This document shows, in pieces, positions 12,960-25,332 of a stretch of DNA of 64,000 bases; the first letter of the stretch is position 1; each line of letters begins with the position of its first letter. The position numbers were made by a program, and so were the translations under genes. The notes beneath the pieces are model-generated. The model made no database searches and had not been told where the DNA came from. It worked only from the letters and a program-made list of their open reading frames with translations. The stretch covers positions 82,012,096 to 82,076,095 of the forward strand of contig CM065802.1 of assembly GCA_033398695.1 (NCBI GenBank). The letters are read 5' to 3'. This stretch comes from Orobanche coerulescens (lineage: Eukaryota > Streptophyta > Magnoliopsida > Lamiales > Orobanchaceae).

Positions 12960-13670
12960 TGTAATATCCGCAATTTCGGATTTCCGGTAATTTTCATTTT
13001 TCGGCGGAGGTCCGTTTCTAAAACTCGCTTTTGACCGTTTCGTTATTCGGAGAATATTTAATTCTGCACTTTTTGTCATCCGAGTTCGTTTCGGTGCTGC
13101 TTTGTTGAGTTCCGTGCTTTTTAGCGACTTTTCCGCGCTTGAGTTCGGTTCTTGCGAATCTCGTTCGAAACTGTCGTTTGGGGTTTTTCGTAAGTTCATT
13201 TAACGTTGTTATACGTGTTGTGAGCTTCGGTTTGATTATTCGTTGTCGTATGGTGATTTTCGGGCATTTGGGCCATTTTCGTAATTTCCCAAAGTTTGGG
13301 GTAATTACCTTCCGTTGTCGAATTTCGAGCCTTCGGGTGGTCGGAATCGTGTGTTCTACTAGCTCTTAGATTCGTCTTTGTGAGTACTTCGTAACCGTAT
13401 CTTCGGTTCGTATTCAGATTCGGGTTTCGGTGTCGTTTTGTTGAGTTCAGGATTACTAAACGACTTTTCTAAGTATGAGTTCGGCTTTGTAAAAATCACC
13501 ATAAATTCTTGGAAACTCCAAAAATTTTGAATCTTTGCAATATTATAAAGCATCAAGTTAGCTTTCCAATGGTTCAAACGGTGAGTCAATCGGAGTCCGG
13601 ACGAAGGAGTTATGGTCGAAATATCTAAGACTGCACGATTTGCCTTTTGGTGTTGGAATGGACTGTACCG

Positions 13671-13793
13671 TGTGCCGCGGCACACTTCAGCTGTGCCGCG
13701 GCACTAACCCAGTGCTGGGCAGTTTTTGGCCGTGGGCCGCGGCACACTTGTCTGTGCCGCGGCACACAAGGTGCGAATCGGCCTATTTAATGG
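13671..13793 (+). promoter_or_regulatory. GC palindrome array and TATA-like box in C 5' LTR
   Basis: Three perfect GTGCCGCGGCAC cores and one GGGCCGCGGCAC core (13671-13768) lie 15 bp upstream of CTATTTAATGG (13783-13793), a plausible TATA box that would set the start of R. In the 3' LTR the same region (19686-19776) has three of the four cores reduced to GCCGCGCAC, with the TATA-like box kept at 19789-19800. Confidence 0.65.
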
Positions 13794-14754
13794 CACAGGT
13801 GAGTTATCGGCCATTTCTCATTTTTTCCTTCGTTCCTTCGCGATTCTTCAGCATAAATGGATGGATTTGAGTAAGAGAATCATAGAACAACACGTTTTGG
13901 AAGTTTGATTCATGGATTAACTTCATATTCCACCCGGATCGAAGGTAAGAACACCTAAACTCTTGGTTTTGGGAATTTTTGAGGTTTCTTGATGTTTTGG
14001 CCGATTTGATTCGTTTTAGTTTAGATTATTGTTAGAACATAGTTGTATACTTGAAATCATTCATTACCCCTGAAGTTTTGTGAAACGAATTTGAGTATTA
14101 CCTTGAATAATCGATTGAATTGGACTATGCCCTCAAGGTGTCCGATAAAATGCTTCAATGAGTAGAACTTGGGAAGTTCCATACGTTTTCGTAGAATTGT
14201 GATTGAATTGACATCGTTGTGACTTAGGAGCGAATTCTTGTGAAGAACTCGAGTCGGAACCCTTCCGTTCGTTGCCTTCCTTGGGGTTCGAGCTTCCCGG
14301 TCGAACCGTGTTCTTCGGAGCATTCGGTAGCGGTTATTAAGGCAAGTATCTTACTATACGACTTGTATCTTGCGACTAGTAATTACGTATGAGATGTATA
14401 ATGACTTTGCTTGCCTTCGTAAATATGTTCCGTTTGAGTTGGTTGTGTTTTCCAATTTGAAGGCTTTGTGATAATAGTGTTATATCGGTATCGTGTTAGG
14501 CGTTGTGCCATTTGTGCGGGAATGCGACGTACATATGGGATGGTTGTACACTTGGTTGTACAATGTATTGTGTACGGATGTGAGTTATGTTTGTTAAATG
14601 TCGTTGATTTATGATAGTTGTTGCGAGTGTCGAGGTTGTGTTATTTGCGTGCAATGTACGATTTTGTGGTGATCAAGGTGATTGATTAATTGTGCTCGTT
14701 GTTGTATGTAATGTGAATGTGAATATGTGTGTGACCGCTAAGTTCACTCGTGTT

Positions 14755-15285
14755 GGTTCGACGGGACCTACGAGGATTCGTGGCGGTGGACTACGGGATC
14801 GAACTTAGTGAGGTATGCGAGGTCCAATCGTCTTTGGCCGGGTCTGACGAGGCCTACGATAACGCATGGCGATGGACCATGAGTTTCGGACACGTCGGCC
14901 CAACCGGGTGAGCTCGGCGGGGCTTACGGTGACACGTGGCGGTGGACTACGGTGTCGACCTGTGTGTGATTGTTGTGATTGATATAGTCCGTGTGGGTTG
15001 TTATGCCTACGGAGACACGTGACAGTGGATCACGGTGTCGGAATTGGTTATGTTTGATTAATAGTCCGTGTGGGTTGTTATGCCTACGGAGACACGTGAC
15101 AGTGGATCACGGTGTTGGAATTGGTTATGTTTGATTAATAGTCCGTGTGGGTTGTTGAACCTACGGAGACACGTGACAGTGGATCACGGTGTCGGAATTG
15201 ATTATGTTTGTTTAATTGTGCGTGATGTAGTCCGTGCGGGTTGTTGAACCTACGGAGATACGTGACAGTGGATCACGGTGTCATG
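14755..15285 (+). repeat. Tandem repeats inside C LTR
   Basis: Units beginning TAGTCCGTGTGGGTTGTT recur at 14985, 15062, 15139 and 15228 (spacing 77, 77, 89). Each contains CCTACGGAGACACGTG and GGATCACGGTGTC. More diverged units extend back to about 14755. The 3' LTR carries the same array (units at 20993, 21066, 21143, 21230). The position is downstream of the TATA box, so the repeats would be transcribed in R/U5. Confidence 0.85.
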
Positions 15286-16044
15286 AGCATGATACTTTTC
15301 AAATCAAAGTTTTTACAGGAAAAGTTTTAAGAAAGAATGTTGGGCCGAGCCCCACGAGATTTATGGAAATGTTTCCGGTATTGTAAACTGTTGAATTATG
15401 AAACAAGTTTTGGGTTAAGGCCCTTAAGTTTTTCGAAAGGTTTTGTGAATCAGGACTTGAGGTCTTATGGTTTTGAAATTTTAAAAATTCCCGAAATGAT
15501 AATCTTATTTTCGAATGCTTCATAGCTTATCTTCTCTTGTGAAAACCTCCCGGGAATAATTGATACTTGATTATTATATTTGATCACGATTATTAATTGC
15601 TTGTTACATTTCGTATGATTTGATACTTGCACTAGTAAAGCAAAGGAGTTTACTAACCCCAGTGTCGGGGTGGATGTCTGTTTGCGTCGGTACATGCAGA
15701 TTCGGGAGCGATCCAGGATTGGCACAAGAGGATGACGAGCCGCGATACTAATCATGAGTCGAGAGTTATTTTGATTTTGTTGTGTTGTCGAGTTGATTTC
15801 ATCTTCCGCAGTATTGTATTTCGACCCCTGTGTGGGTAATGTTATTTAAGTCGGTTTATCGATTGGGTTGTGTGACCTCATGCTGTATTCACGTGTAAGT
15901 GACCATATCGTCTGTATCATTTTATTGTTTGACCACAGTCGGGTAAGCATTTGGTTGTTTATGGATGTTTAGCTTTGGTAGATCCTTGTGGAAAGGGTCT
16001 ACGGCGTGTAATATTCCCATACGGTTTTGGGGATGTTACAATTA

Positions 16045-16057
16045 TGGTATCAGAGCT
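16045..16057 (+). other. Element C primer binding site
   Basis: TGGTATCAGAGCT starts four bases after the LTR end and matches plant tRNA-iMet. Confidence 0.9.
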
Positions 16058-17334
16058 TAGGTTTGCGGAAACCTAGGCTGTCGGGTCGTTTCAAGTCATG
16101 TTTTGTCGAGTAATGTGTTGTCTTGTCGTTCGAGTCGTCAGGTGACAAGTTGAGTTGTGCGTCGTCACAACGTGTCGGTTATGTCGTCGGACGAGATTAG
16201 TATCGTGGGCGACTGTCACCTCCGTGCGACCTGTGGATGTAAGTCTCCTCCTTTATGCGTAATACCTGTGTATCTCGATTTTATCTTAGTGAGTTGATTG
16301 CGGTGCATGATTTTCTTTACACAGCATTGTGTGATGTAGTCGTGTTTAATACTTGTGGCACATGGTATGAGTATAGCTGAGTGTATTGTTGTTTTACTTT
16401 TGAACCACCGCGTGGGGTGGTATGGTGTGAAGGTTGTAAACCTTGATGGGTTCTGTGAAGGTACCAATGGTAGAGCTTGTGAGAAACTCCGATGAATGAT
16501 TTTGCTGTGTGTTTAAACTTGATACCACGAGATGCATTTGATTGAATTGGCGACCCTGGTTGCCATTTGAATATGTGGTTTTAAATTCATTGTTTTGGAA
16601 TGTTGTAATTTTTGTCCGCTATGGGTAAGTTTGTGAATGTTTCTGAAGGACTTTACGATTTGAGAATTTTGTAGAAATCGATTTTGGAAAATATTTTGGT
16701 GGTGCGGTCAAACCATGGTTTATATGGATTTTTAAAATTTGTTAAATTTTGACAAATGGGCCGTGTATTTTCAAATGACACAATCGACGGTATTTGAAAA
16801 ATGTGTTTTAAAATACTTCGGACATTGTAAAATATTACCGTCATTTTGCTTATGAACTAAAGGATTTTGGAAAATTTACATTTTGCAAAACAACTTTGGC
16901 TTCCGTAATTTAGAGCGTTATGTGTTTACGTATTGAGGTTAAACCGCGGTGAGTTGCTATATTATTATTCTCGTCGGAAAATCAGGGATGTATGCCCAAG
17001 TGGACGGATCCGTTGTTAGGTATCGTTTCCCACTTCAATGACCGAGGTATTAAACACAGGACTTTCAAGATATCACCCCAGCAAAATCTATCGAACTCCC
17101 GAATTTTTTTATTATCATTCGAACAAATACCTCGATAAACTTGTTTTTTTAAAATATTACCGGTGTTGGACCACAATGGTATGCTTAATATTTTAACCGT
17201 GTATGCTGAGGTATAGGTCGTTCATCTTTGTCAATGTGAACGTGTGAATATTGCATTGTGCTGCTGATTTTGGGCTTATGTCGATTATGTGAGGTTTGTT
17301 TTATCTTGTTATTCTGATTGGATGTCCGTTCAGT
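16058..17334 (+). other. Element C 5' leader
   Basis: A 1.28-kb untranslated leader, unusually long for a 2.9-kb interior. It is T-rich with no recognisable coding capacity. Packaging signals would be expected here, but none can be named from sequence alone. Confidence 0.7.
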
Positions 17335-18413
17335 ATGCTAAGGGGTCGAGGTCGAGGCCGTGGTCGTGGTCGTGGTCGTAATCGGGAGCGGAGAGGCGAC
17401 TCCTCCTTGCAGTACCAATCAGCTCGGTCTGCATCGGGGATATTCGACTAGCGTTAATGTTGACGTTGGCGCCGCCACCATCCTTCGTCAGTGGTTGATT
17501 AGTTAGTGCGGATGAATCAGGCCGTACGTCGGGATGAGAACCCAATTAGGGATAACGAAACTAGTAAGTGGTTACGAGATGTGATGAAGATGCACCGCCC
17601 CGTTTTGTGGGTTCGTCGACTTGTTAGGTTGGGAAAAGCGGCTCTTCTAGTTGGACGAGAATATTTGATCCGTAGCTTGTCAGGATGATAGGAGGGTACC
17701 CATTGCTCAGCACCTACTCGACAAAGAAGATGCGGTCGGTGGCACGCCGTAGTGCTGCACCGTACACCTACATGGGCTGAGTTTAAGACCGCCATGGAGG
17801 CAGTATTGCCGTTGCTCGTTCGTGAACGCAGAATCGTTGAATTTTCTCGGCTCGCCCCGGGATGTGTCAATATCCTGGGCGATAGTCGATTATAATCGAC
17901 AGGTTGGCTTATGTTCGTGATCAAGTGAGAAGTGAAGCGGACAAGGTCCGATACTTCAATATGCGCATGAAACCCCATATCCGTGAGAGTATGGCTCCGC
18001 TCATGTGTACCACCACTGAAGGAATATCAGACCGAGCTTTAGCCATTGAGATGGCCGTTTACGTGTGGAATCGGTTCGAGAGTAAGAGACAGAAGACCTC
18101 GAGGAATTTTTCAAGAGGCCAGAGGAGTGAGATCCGTGAGCCTGTTGCTTTGCAGTTTCCTTCTGGGAGCACTCCTCGTTCGGTTGACCAGTCTAAGAAC
18201 CTTACCCCAGAGGCGAGTAAGACGATCAGTGTGAAGACCTGCTTTAACTGCAGTCGTGTAGGCCATGCGAGACAGAATTGTTGTTCGCCACCGGTTAATT
18301 GTTTTAAGTGCGGCCAACTGGGGCACCAAGCGGTGCATTGTGAGTCCGTTGCCAGGATGTTCGGGAATCGGGTTTTCGTTCCTACCCGGGGAGGGCCCGG
18401 TGGTGTCCAGTGA
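17335..18413 (+). pseudogene. Element C gag, degraded
   Basis: ATG at 17335 begins an RGRGRGRG tract and meets a stop within about 40 codons. WLRDVMKMH appears near 17565 and a TWAEFKT-like gag core near 17770 in other frames. The final 169 codons (17904-18413) are open: YVRDQVRSEADKVRYF core, then two intact CCHC knuckles, CFNCSRVGHARQNC and CFKCGQLGHQAVHC (both C-x2-C-x4-H-x4-C), and a short tail. The sequence differs from gag of A, B and D, so C belongs to a separate gag group. No pol motif follows. Confidence 0.88.
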
Positions 18414-18978
18414 TGTAGTTGTGTATCGTACTTTGTGCTGTAATTCGTGTAGAGATTGATATTTGTTGCGTGAACTTTCTGGTTTTGTTTCTATTCTATC
18501 ATGATGTTTTATTTTAAGTTTCGGGACGAAACTTAATTTTAATAGGATAGAATGTAATATCCGGTATTCTCGTTTTCCGTTATCTTGAATTGTTTGTGTT
18601 TTGACGTCACACATTTTCTTGTTGATGAGAATCGGAATGATTTCTATCGTAATACTCTATTTGTTTCTGTCGCATAGCCGTTTTAGTCGGGTGCGACTTG
18701 TTGTCGCGTACGTTTCTTTGATTAAATGTGTGCATATGATGTGGTATGTGATGCGTCGTTAATTGATTGTTATTGTTTTGAATCATTGCTGGTGGCTTTG
18801 TTATGGTCGTCGTGGGGCGTGTTTCCACGCTGTATATTCTTTCGCATTGCTTGTAACGTTTCGCCAATAGGCGAAAGTTATGCGTTCTTGTTTATCTCGT
18901 TGAGGTTTCCTGTTGGGATATTGCTTCTCCCTACTTATTTTAAGTTTCGGGACGAAACTTCTTTTAAGGAGGGTAGAA
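18414..18978 (+). other. Element C 3' interior with duplicated PPT and U3 remnant
   Basis: The hairpin GTTTCGGGACGAAAC and a PPT-like AATAGGATAGAA (18541-18552) are followed by TGTAATATCCGG (18553), an LTR-start lookalike. About 400 bp later the hairpin repeats (18944-18958), followed by the functional PPT TTTTAAGGAGGGTAGAA (18962-18978) and the real LTR. The first set looks like a leftover 3' end. Confidence 0.75.
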
Positions 18979-21900
18979 TGTAATATCCGCAATTTCGGAT
19001 TTCCGGTAATTTTCATTTTTCGGCGGAGGTCCGTTTCTAAAACTCGCTTTTGACCGTTTCGTCATTCGGAGAATATTTAATTCTGCACTTTTTGTCATCC
19101 GAGTTCGTTTCGGTGCTGCTTTGTTGAGTTCCGTGCTTTTTAGCGACTTTTCCGCGCTTGAGTTCGGTTCTTGCGAATCTCGCTCAAATCGTTTGGGGTT
19201 TTTCGTAAGTTCATTTAACGTTGTTATACGTGTTGTGAGCTTCGGTTTGATTATTCGTTGTCGTATGGTGATTTTCGGGCATTTGGGCCATTTTCGTAAT
19301 TTCCCAAAGTTTGGGGTAATTACCTTCCGTTGTCGAATTTCGAGCCTTCGGGTGGTCGGAATCGTGTGTTCTACTAGCTCTTAGATTCGTCTTTGTGAGT
19401 ACTTCGTAACCGTATCTTCGGTTCGTATTCAGGTTCGGGTTTCGGTGTCGTTTTGTTGAGTTCAGGATTACTAAACGACTTTTCTAAGTATGAGTTCGGC
19501 TTTGTAAAAATCACCATAAATTCTTGGAAACTCCAAAAATTCTGAATCTTTGCAATATTATAAAGCATCAAGTTAGCTTTCCAATGGTTCAAACGGTTAG
19601 TCAATCGGAGTCCGGACGAAGGAGTTATGGTCGAAATAGCTAAGACTGCACGATGTGCCTTTTGGTGTTGGAATGGATCGCACTGCAGCCGCGCACACTT
19701 CAGCGTGCCGCGGCACTAAGCCAGTGCTGGGCAGTTTTTGGCCGTGGCCGCGCACACTTGTCCTGGCCGCGCACACAAAGGTGCATCACCTATTTAATGG
19801 CCTGGACCGAGTTATCCGCCATTTCTCATTTTTTCCTTCGTTCCTTCGCGATTCTTCAAAGATAAATGGATGGATTTGAGTAAGAGAATCATAGAACAAC
19901 ACGTTTTGGAAGTTTGATTCATGGATTAACATCATATTTCACCCGGATCGAAGGTAAGAACACCTAAACTCTTGGTTTTGGGAATTTTTGAGGTTTCTTG
20001 ATGTTTTGGCCGATTTGATTCGTTTTAGTTTAGATTATTGTTAGAACATGGTTGTATACTTGAAATCATTCATTACCCCTGAAGTTTTGTGAAACGAATT
20101 TGAGTATTACCTTGAATAATCGATTGAATTGGACTATGCCCTCAAGGTGTCCGATAAAATGCTTCAATGAGTAGAACTTGGGAAGTTCCATACGTTGTAG
20201 AATTGTGATTGAATTGACATCGTTGTGACTTAGGAGCGAATTCTTGTGAAGAACTCGAGTCGGAACCCTTCCGTTCGTTGCCTTCCTTGGGGTTCGAGCT
20301 TCCCGGTCGAACCGTGTTCTTCGGAGCATTCGGTAGCGGTTATTAAGGCAAGTATCTTACTATACGACTTGTATCTTGCGACTAGTAATTACGTATGAGA
20401 TGTATAATGACTTTGCTTGCCTTCGTAAATATGTTCCGTTTGAGTTGGTTGTGTTTTCCGCAATTTGAAGGCTTTGTGATAATAGTGTTATATCAGTATA
20501 CGTGTTAGGCGTTGTGCCATTTGTGCAGGAATGCGACGTACATATGGGATGGTTGTACACTTGGTTGTACAATGTATTGTGTACCGGATGTGTGTTATGT
20601 TGGTTAAATGTCGTTGATTTATGATAGTTGTTGCGAGTGTCGAGGTTGTGTTATTTGCGTGCAATGTACGATTTTGTGGTGATCAAGGTGATTGATTAAT
20701 TGTGCTCGTTGTTGTATGTAATGTGAATGTGAATATGTGTGTGACCGCTAAGTTCACTCGTGTTGGTTCGACGGGACCTACGAGGATTCGTGGCAGTGGA
20801 CTACGGGATCAGAACTTAGTAAGGTACTGAGGTCCAATCGTGCTGGTCTGACGAGGCCTACGATAACGCATGGCAGTGGACCATGAGTTTCGGACACAGT
20901 GCGTCCAACCGGGTGAGCTCGACGGGGCTTACGGTGACACGTGGCAGTGGACTACGGTGTCAGGACTGTGTGTGTGATTGTTGTGATTGATATAGTCCGT
21001 GTGGGTTGTTATGCCTACGGAGACACGTGATGGATCACGTGTCGGAATTGGTTATGTTTGATTAATAGTCCGTGTGGGTTGTTATGCATACGGAGACACG
21101 TGACAGTGGCTCAGGGTGTCGGAATTGGGTCTGTTAGATTAATAGTCCGTGGGTTGTTGAACCTACGGAGACACGTGATGATGGATCACGGTGTCGGAAT
21201 TGATTATGTTTGTTTAATTGTGCGTGATGTAGTCCGTGCGGGTTGTTGAACCTACGGAGACACGTGATGGATCACGGTGTCATGAGCATGATACTTTTCA
21301 AATCAAAGTTTTTACAGGAAAAGTTTTAAGAAAGAATGTTGGGCCGAGCCCCACGAGATTTATGGAAATGTTTCCGGTATTGTAAACTGTTGAATTATGA
21401 AACAAGTTTTGGGTTAAGGCCCTTAAGTTTTTCGAAAGGTTTTGTGAATCAGGACTTGAGGTCTTATGGTTTTGAAATTTTAAAAATTCCCGAAATGATA
21501 ATCTTATTTTCGAATGCTTCATAGCTTATCTTCTCTTGTGAAAACCTCCCGGGAATAATTGATACTTGATTATTATATTTGATCACGATTATTAATTGCT
21601 TGTTACATTTCGTATGATTTGATACTTGCACTAGTAAAACAGTGGAGTTTTACTAACCCCCGAGTAATCGGGGGGTGGATGTCTGTTTTGCGTCCAGGTA
21701 CATGCAGATTCGGGGAGCAACACAGGATTGGCACAAGAGGATGACGAGCTGCGATACTAATCATGAGTCGAGAGTTATTTTGATTTTTGTTGTGTTGTCA
21801 GAGTTGATTTCAGTCTTCCGCTGTATTGTATTTCGACCCCTGTGTGGGTAATGTTATTTAAGTCAGTTTTATCGATTGGGTTGTGTGACCTCATCGGTCT

Positions 21901-22058
21901 GTATATTCATGTGTAAGTGACCATATCGGTCTGTATCATTTTATTGTTTGACCCTGGTCGGGTAAGCATTTGGTTGTTTATGGATGTTTAGCCTGGTAGA
22001 TCCTTGTGGAAAGGGTCTACGGCGTGTAATATTCCCATACGGTTTTGGGGATGTTACA
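18979..22058 (+). repeat. Element C 3' LTR
   Basis: 3080 bp, TGTAATATCCGC to GGGGATGTTACA, followed by the CTTGG duplication. It contains the palindrome region 19686-19776, TATA-like box 19789-19800, tandem repeats 20993-21285 and the hairpin pair 21633-21674. Confidence 0.95.
21633..21674 (+). other. Pair of LTR hairpins (C)
   Basis: Hairpin 1 is AGTAAAAC, loop AGTGGA, GTTTTACT (8-bp stem, 21633-21654). Hairpin 2 is CCCCCGA, loop GTAA (GNRA type), TCGGGGG (7-bp stem, 21657-21674). Element E has the same pair at 30184-30225 with identical loops and two compensatory base-pair changes in stem 1. It lies about 385 nt before the LTR end, in the transcribed part. Confidence 0.7.
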
Positions 22059-22063
22059 CTTGG

Positions 22064-23903
22064 ATGTGTACTGATGCAGGAAGGGAAAGTGATTGCCTAT
22101 GCATCGAGACAATTGCGACCCTATGAAGTTAATTATATGACCCATGACTTGGAGCTAGCAGCCATGGTGTTTGCTTTGAAAATCTGGCGTCACTATCTGT
22201 ATGGAGTTACCTGTCAGATCTTTACTGATCACAAGAGCCTGAAGTACATTTTTACTCAGAAGGAGTTGAACATGAGACATATAAGGTGGCTAGAATTAAT
22301 CAAAGATTATGATATTGAGATCCTTTATCATCCGGGCAAGGCAAATGTGGTTGCCGATGCCTTGAGCTGTAAGACAGTGCACGAGCAGATGCTTAGCCAC
22401 TTGACATCTCAGAGGGAATTGCAGTAAGATCTTATGAGGCCAGAGATTGAAGTTTGGTTACAGCGTGTTCAGGGACAACTTTGCACACTTGAGATTTCTT
22501 CGTCTCTTGATGATATAATCAGATCGAAGTAGGTTACGGACCCATTCTTATCTCAAGTTCGGGATGAAGTAACTTAAAGGAAAGCCCCTGGATTTGTGAT
22601 CCACGAGGATGGATTGATACGCTTCAGGAATCGAGCGTGTGTACCCGCAGACAAAGAGTTGAGGAACTCTATTCACCCAAGATCTAGTAAGATGTATAAG
22701 GATTTGAAACATTATTATTGGTGGGGGAATATGAAACGTGAGGTTGCCAAATTCATTTCGAGATGTTTAACCTGTCAGCAGGTTAAGATTGAGCACCAGC
22801 GACCTGCAGGAATGCTGAAACCGCTCCTGATTCCCGAATGGAAATGGGAGGACATATCGATAGATTTAATCACTAGCTTGCCGACGAGTCGTCGAGGGAT
22901 GAATACGATTTGGGTGATTGTGGACCGTCTAACCAAATCAGCCCACTTTTTGGAGATTAAGGGCACGTGGGGTCCCGAGAGATTGGCCCAACTATTTATT
23001 AAAGATATTGTAAGGTTACATGGTACCCCTAAGAGTATTGTATCGGATCGTGACAGGCGATTTGTGTCGCAATTCTGGAAGGCAGTTCATCGTGCGATGG
23101 GCACGCAGTTGAATTTTAGTACGGCTTTTCATCCGCAGACCTATGGTCAGTCTGAAAGAACTATCCAAACTCTAGAGGACATGTCGAGGGCGTGTGCTCT
23201 TGATTGGAAGGACGATTGGGAAAACCAACTACCTTTGGTGGAATTCACTTATAACAATAGCTGGCATGCTTCGATTCAGATGGCTCCGTATGAGGCATTG
23301 TATGGCCGTCGCTATAGGTCCCCTTTATGTTGGGACGAACTGTCATAATATTTGGGTACGAAACCCGATATGTTGTTAGCAGCCCGTGAGAAGATCGCTC
23401 TGATTAGGAGTCATTTGTTAACGGCTCAAAGTTGACAGAAGTCCTATGCAGACCACCGTCGACGACCGCTTGAGTTCGAGGTTGGTGACCATGTGCTAAT
23501 GAAGGTGTCTCCTACTCGAGGTATTTTTCGTTTTGGGAAGAGAGGCAAGCTGAGCCCGAGGTACATTGGGCCGTTTGAGATTTTAGAGCATGTAGGTGAT
23601 CTGGCCTATTGACTGGTTTTGCCATCGGCTTTGAGTCGGATTCACAACGTGTTTCATGTCTCCCAACTGAGAAAGTATGTTGCTGATCCAAGTCATATAC
23701 TTCAGTTCAAAGAAATTGAAATATCGGAGGATCATTCGTACGAGGAGCGTCCTGTGCAGATACTCGAGAGAGGGATCAAACAGTTGCAGAACAAGACGAT
23801 TCCCCTACTGAAGGTTCAGTGGTCACGACACGGAGTCAAGGAGGCTACGTGGAAAACCGAGGATAGCATGCGAATGAGATATCCCGAATTATTTACCCCT
23901 TAG
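22064..23903 (+). pseudogene. Element A RNase H, integrase and chromodomain
   Basis: Resumes A's frame after C, one TSD copy set aside: [28 protein letters not shown] (RNase H), an integrase zinc region (CLTCQQVK, 22768-22791) and a core with IDLITSL, SDRDRRF and GQSERTIQ, preserving the D, D and E positions. A GPF module and chromodomain follow ([16 protein letters not shown]), ending YPELFTP before TAG at 23901. Stops at 22425, about 22531, 22573, 23346 and near 23434 are mostly explained by C-to-T change of CAA, CAG or CGA. A deletion at about 22665 removes the first zinc-binding His region. The chromodomain would have directed integration to heterochromatin. Confidence 0.92.
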
Positions 23904-23937
23904 TTTCGAGGACGAAACATCTTTTAAGGGGGGAGTA
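23903..23937 (+). other. Element A pre-PPT hairpin and polypurine tract
   Basis: GTTTCG-AGGA-CGAAAC (23903-23918) overlaps the pol stop codon. The tract CTTTTAAGGGGGGAGTA (23921-23937) abuts the LTR and would prime plus-strand synthesis. The same hairpin occurs at the matching place in B, C, D and E. Confidence 0.85.
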
Positions 23938-24138
23938 TGTAATATCCGACTGTAATTCTTCATCTTTACTGTTGTATTGTTCAAATAATTTGAATATCAT
24001 TTAATCATGTTGCATTTAATATATGACTATAATGTCGAGATATTACTGAATTGAGTTAGTTATCATTGTTATTCACTTTATGTTTGTTGGTTCAATGTTA
24101 ATTGGAGAGTTGCATTTTTGGACCTATTCTGGTGGTGT

Positions 24139-24496
24139 AGCGTACGCTACATAGTTTGATTAACGTACGTTAAGCTTGTGCCTTAACGTACGTAATTCAT
24201 TATCTGTTGCGTATGTTAAGAGGGAATCAGACATTAGTTGACTTCCGCACGTGAATCTGTTATCCGTTGCCATGCACGTGAAGGGTTATTGGGCTGTCGT
24301 GTCGGTCAGAGTCAACCATATTTAGCGTACGTAATACCTTTTTCTTTAGCGTACGTAAATGGCCTATGAAGTCGAGACAGTAGCCCCTATAAGTCGATTA
24401 CGTACATAGCACCAACCGGTTAGCGTACGTAACAGGTGTTAACGTACGCTGAATTTGTTCGATAGCTTACGTTAAGGCTTTACATTCTATTTAAAG
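24139..24496 (+). promoter_or_regulatory. CGTACG palindrome array and TATA box in A LTR
   Basis: Perfect or near-perfect ten-base palindromes AGCGTACGCT (24139), AACGTACGTT (24162), AACGTACG-T, AGCGTACGT (three times) and AACGTACGCT recur over 340 bp. They end just before CTATTTAAAG (24487-24496), the likely TATA box. D's LTRs have the same arrangement. Confidence 0.7.
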
Positions 24497-25332
24497 ACAC
24501 AGCCTGTTTTTCATTTCTGCACAACGCAACCCGATTTTCTCTTCGTATATCCCCTCTCCAGCCTCCCTAGACTGACATTAACCTTCTCCAACTTGCTTTT
24601 GAGCCTTGTAACTTGGAGTGGAGCACATTGATTTGAAGTTTATAAGGTCTTCTTGAGCTTGAACTGTGTTTCTTGTAGTGTTGAGGGTTGTTCTTCGTTT
24701 CTGGAGGTTTGTATACGATTATCCTCTGTATTTTTCGTATGTTGATGTTGGTAATGTAGAATACTTCACCTAGAGTTAAATTAATCAAGTAAAACATGGT
24801 TATAATTAAACTTTTTAACACTTCTTGATGAATATGGTAAATGAGGGTTTGGAATGGATGTGTTCTTGATATTATAGTGATAGTATCCATGTTTATAATT
24901 GTCATGCTCATCTTGCTGGATGAAGTAATCTCAATAGAATATTGATAATCAGTTAACTTCATCATAGTTAGATTTAATCGATTAAATTGTTATCATAATA
25001 GTGTTAAAACACCATATTAGGTATTTAATTGCCTTGGGATGAACTTGGCAATGTTAAAGATAGGATTATGTTATCTTGTGCAGAAATCTTAGAAGTTTTA
25101 ACATCATTGTGGTTCAACTTCACAAGTCTTTAAGGAATGATAAGGATATTGATCAATACAACAATAACTTTTTATTAATCTAATGTGTTGATAACTTAAG
25201 AATGTGTTTGATCATCATGCTAGAATGGATAGTGTTTTTAAGAAGGAGATGTTGATTGTGATTGATAAAGTCATAATAGTTTGAGTATGGAATTCGTTAT
25301 GATTAACCTTTTATAGTAGTAGATGTTGTAGA

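Larger units (their letters stand above)
12960..16040 (+). repeat. Element C 5' LTR
   Basis: TGTAATATCCGC to GGGGATGTTACA, 3081 bp. Most of it matches the 3' copy almost base for base. Clusters of small indels and CAG/CGG-like differences occur at the palindromes (13670-13800), in the tandem repeats (14755-15285) and around 15640-15900. This uneven divergence could reflect assembly or base-calling trouble as well as biology. Confidence 0.95.
12960..22058 (+). mobile_element. Element C: gag-only non-autonomous Ty3-type element with 3.1-kb LTRs
   Basis: 9099 bp flanked by perfect CTTGG duplications (12955-12959, 22059-22063). The LTRs are 3081 and 3080 bp and near-identical over long stretches. 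The interior is only 2938 bp: PBS, 1.3-kb leader, degraded gag with two zinc knuckles, no protease, RT, RNase H or integrase, then PPT. It therefore needed an autonomous partner. Size and content fit a TR-GAG or LARD-like derivative. It split A's RNase H region and is clearly younger than A. Confidence 0.93.

Noticed and set aside
14985..15285. Regularly spaced repeats resembling a CRISPR array
   Set aside because: Units are contiguous tandem repeats inside a plant LTR, present in both LTR copies, with no unique spacers.
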